Assembly (NCBI GenBank): GCA_900542835.1
Contig: UQPB01000014.1
Span: forward strand, 15,650-79,649
Direction of reading: 5' to 3'
Length of the DNA: 64,000 bases
DNA from: an uncultured Pelosinus sp.
GTDB lineage: Bacteria; Bacillota; Negativicutes; Sporomusales; Acetonemataceae
The notes beneath the pieces are model-generated. The model had not been told where the DNA came from and did not search any database. It saw only the letters and a program-made list of their open reading frames with translations. This document shows positions 61,832 to 64,000 of this stretch, in pieces (position 1 is the first letter of the stretch; every line of letters begins with the position of its first letter). The translations under genes and the position numbers were made by a program.

Positions 61832-63862
61832 ATGAAAATGAAAAGTGTTCAAACCAGGCTGCTGGCGTACCTGCTGCCCCTGCTTTTCGTGGCGTTAAGC
61901 GTGTTGTCAGGAGTCAGCTATTACATGTCCAGACAAGCCCTTACCAACAGCATCAACGCAACCGCCGAATCAATCGGCACAGATTATGGCCAGCGGATTC
62001 AGGCCAGTATCAACGAACTCATCCTTCATCTGGAGGCTTTGGGCGAACTGCCGGCGGTGCAAACCGCCACGGACAGGCAGCAGCTCACCGCCGCTCTGGC
62101 CAAGGTCCGGGAGCGGCAGGGCTTTGAGACCGTCTTTCTGATCGGGACCGATGGCAGCGCCGTGCGTTACGACGGCAGCACCGGCCAATATCGCGACCGC
62201 GAATACTTCCAAAAGGTGCTTGCCAGCAAGCAGGCCTATGTCTCGGAGCCGTCGGTCTCCCGGGCGACCGGCAAGCTGTCGGTCATGCTGGCGGTGCCGG
62301 TTCTGAACAACGGCCAGGTCAGCGGCGTCATTACCGGCACCTTCTCACTGGAGCGAATGACCGAACTGATTAACGATTTGACGTTTCTCGACAGCGGCTA
62401 CGGCATCATCGCCGACGACGCCGGTCTGGTCATCGCTCATCCGAAGCTGCCGGACGTAATCGGCAAGCTGAGTTTGAGCGAGAAAAAAGTCGCCGACGGG
62501 CTGAAGCTGCAGAAGCAGGAGCTTGACGACCGGCTGATCGATCTGTTCTCGCAAGCGGCGCAGTCAGGCAAGCAGGTGCACGGTGTGTATCTGTTCGCCG
62601 ATGGTGTGGACCGGGACGGGATCTTTACACCGGTGGAGCTGCCCGGCGGTCAGCGCTGGGTCATGCTGGTATCGGCGCCGGCGGCGGAGGCGGCTAAGGA
62701 AACCAACGCGCTGGCGCGGAATATGCTGATCATTTCACTGCTCTGCCTGGCCATTGTCGCCGGCCTGATTCTGGTGATGGCCAAGCAGTTTACGCGGCCG
62801 CTGCTGCTGCTGCGGGACGACTGCCTGCGCCTGGCCGGCGGCGACCTGCGGGAGAGCGAGAGCCGGCTGGAGTCCGAGGATGAAATCGGCCAGCTGGCAA
62901 AGGGCTTCGGCCAGATGCGGACAAACTTGCGCGGGCTGGTGGCCAAGCTGCATTCGCAGTCCGAGCAGTTGGCCGCGTCCAGTGAGCAGCTGACCGCCAG
63001 CGCCGATCAATCGGCCCAGGCGGCTAACCAGGTGGCGATTTCCATTACCGATGTGGCGACAGGGGCGGCGGAGCAGCTGACTGCCGCCGGCGAAACGGCC
63101 GAAGTTGTCAATCAGATTTCTGCCGGCATTCAGCAGGTGGCCACTGCCGCCAACGGTGCGGCGGCGCAGTCGGAACAGGCGGCGGCCAAGGCTGCCGACG
63201 GCGGCCGCTCGGTGAATCAGGCAATCGGCCAGATGACCCAGCTTGAGCAGACCGTCAACGCCTCGGCCGGCGTTGTGGCCGAACTGGGAGCGCGCTCGCA
63301 GCAGATCGGCCAGATTGTGGACACGATCTCCGGCATTGCCGGCCAAACCAATTTGCTGGCCCTCAACGCCGCGATCGAGGCGGCGCGGGCCGGCGAGCAG
63401 GGACGCGGCTTTGCCGTTGTCGCCGAGGAGGTGCGCAAGCTGGCCGAGCAGTCCCAGGAAGCGGCCAAGCAAATCGCGACCCTGATCGGCGGCATTCAGG
63501 GCGAGACCGATAAAGCGGTCGCGGCAATGAACGATGGCACCAGGGAGGTCAAGGTCGGGGCAGAGGTCGTCAATGCCGCCGGCCAGGCCTTTCAGGAGAT
63601 TGTCGCTCTGGTCAGCGATGTATCGGAGCAGATCAAAGCTATTGCCGCCTCAATTGATAAAATGGCCGCCGGCAGTCAGCAAATTGTGACGGCGGTGGCC
63701 CGGATCGACAGCCTCAGCCAGACGGCATCGGGCGAGGCCCAGAATGTATCGGCCGCTACCGAGGAACAGTCGGCGTCGATGCAGGAGATCGCCTCCTCCA
63801 GCCAGAGTCTGGCCAAGCTGGCGATGGACCTGCGCGAGGCTGTCAGCCAGTTCCGGATATAA
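61832..63862 (+). CDS. Methyl-accepting chemotaxis protein with dCache sensor
   Basis: A 676-residue transmembrane receptor. A membrane helix (LLAYLLPLLFVALSVLSGVSYYM) is followed by a periplasmic dCache_1-like sensor of about 250 residues (GTDGSAVRYDGSTGQYRDREYFQKVLASKQAYVSEPSVSRATGK, SGVITGTFSLERMTELI, GYGIIADDAGLVIAHP). A second helix lies near 300, then HAMP and the signalling domain with GRGFAVVAEEVRKLAEQSQEAAKQI. dCache receptors usually bind amino or organic acids directly. The start at 61832 follows GGAG; the longer frame from 61769 has no ribosome site. No adjacent che genes. It may sense substrates of the operon before it. Confidence 0.93.
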   Translation: MKMKSVQTRLLAYLLPLLFVALSVLSGVSYYMSRQALTNSINATAESIGTDYGQRIQASINELILHLEALGELPAVQTATDRQQLTAALAKVRERQGFETVFLIGTDGSAVRYDGSTGQYRDREYFQKVLASKQAYVSEPSVSRATGKLSVMLAVPVLNNGQVSGVITGTFSLERMTELINDLTFLDSGYGIIADDAGLVIAHPKLPDVIGKLSLSEKKVADGLKLQKQELDDRLIDLFSQAAQSGKQVHGVYLFADGVDRDGIFTPVELPGGQRWVMLVSAPAAEAAKETNALARNMLIISLLCLAIVAGLILVMAKQFTRPLLLLRDDCLRLAGGDLRESESRLESEDEIGQLAKGFGQMRTNLRGLVAKLHSQSEQLAASSEQLTASADQSAQAANQVAISITDVATGAAEQLTAAGETAEVVNQISAGIQQVATAANGAAAQSEQAAAKAADGGRSVNQAIGQMTQLEQTVNASAGVVAELGARSQQIGQIVDTISGIAGQTNLLALNAAIEAARAGEQGRGFAVVAEEVRKLAEQSQEAAKQIATLIGGIQGETDKAVAAMNDGTREVKVGAEVVNAAGQAFQEIVALVSDVSEQIKAIAASIDKMAAGSQQIVTAVARIDSLSQTASGEAQNVSAATEEQSASMQEIASSSQSLAKLAMDLREAVSQFRI

Positions 63863-64000
63863 TCCGCAACTCTTGGCGCTTTAGCGCCCTTCGCCGCTCT
63901 CGGCCGTCCATGGCCTTCGCGGCACCTGAACGTCCATGTTCAATGGTGTTGGCGGCATCCCCCTTGCGGGGAACAACGTAGATGGGGCTTTATCAACGGC
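63863..64000. other. 3' end of the window, no gene seen
   Basis: A small GGCGC/GCGCC hairpin (63875-63888) follows the chemoreceptor stop. No ORF or T-run was recognised before the window ends. Confidence 0.3.

Overview
The window is chromosomal DNA from an anaerobic, double-membraned Firmicute, most likely of the Negativicutes (Sporomusa/Pelosinus-like). Supporting signs are low-GC-Firmicute style control elements (a PyrR attenuator, strong AGGAGG-type ribosome sites, Rho-independent terminators) next to outer-membrane-type genes (a periplasmic membrane-fusion protein and a periplasmic TonB-C/TPR protein), plus TRAP transport, several M20 amidohydrolases and YjiH/YjiG proteins. The genus is an inference; no rRNA or tRNA gene was seen.

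Layout. 1-12.9 kb: the end of an efflux adaptor gene, a DUF1232 protein, a chemoreceptor, a YqhD-type aldehyde reductase, then a group suggesting glutamine/acyl-amino-acid use (glutaminase, M20 amidohydrolase, YfcC transporter, a regulator, glutamate dehydrogenase) and a methyltransferase. 12.9-15.6 kb: cytosine permease and deaminase behind a complete PyrR-type attenuator. 16-28 kb: acyltransferase, glutathione peroxidase, TonB-C/TPR protein, phytase-like esterase with a possible Pho box, a heptad-repeat coiled-coil protein, a CPA2 antiporter, a decayed MNT/HEPN toxin-antitoxin pair, a SEC-C protein and an ArsB/NhaD-type transporter.

28.3-45.6 kb is a defence island, much of it clearly richer in A/T than its flanks. 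It opens with a four-repeat CRISPR array that has a leader but no cas genes. Then come an SF1 helicase, a membrane protein with a NERD-like but apparently dead domain, a giant DUF4011-helicase-Vsr-DUF3320 (Hhe-like) protein, and a compact operon of HNH protein, sacsin-like GHKL ATPase and AlbA_2-TIR protein. A second AlbA_2 protein with an overlapping 58-residue ORF follows. The HNH-GHKL-AlbA/TIR operon is my best candidate for an undescribed system.

45.6-48.9 kb holds two XRE regulator modules with their own operators, a deleted third module, glutamate racemase and long duplicated non-coding blocks. 48.9-53.6 kb has two successive YjiH-YjiG-M20 modules; the second carries two single-base frameshifts. 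53.9-61.6 kb is a hexuronate operon: uxuB, uxuA, a TRAP transporter (P, Q, M), an RspB-like dehydrogenase and a GntR regulator, whose likely operator overlaps the promoter. The window ends with a second chemoreceptor.

Intergenic regions carry several dispersed repeat families: CTCCGTG-rich tracts, a GGCAGGATTTT hairpin element, a promoter-bearing element of about 100 bp, and a block of about 142 bp beside the XRE genes.
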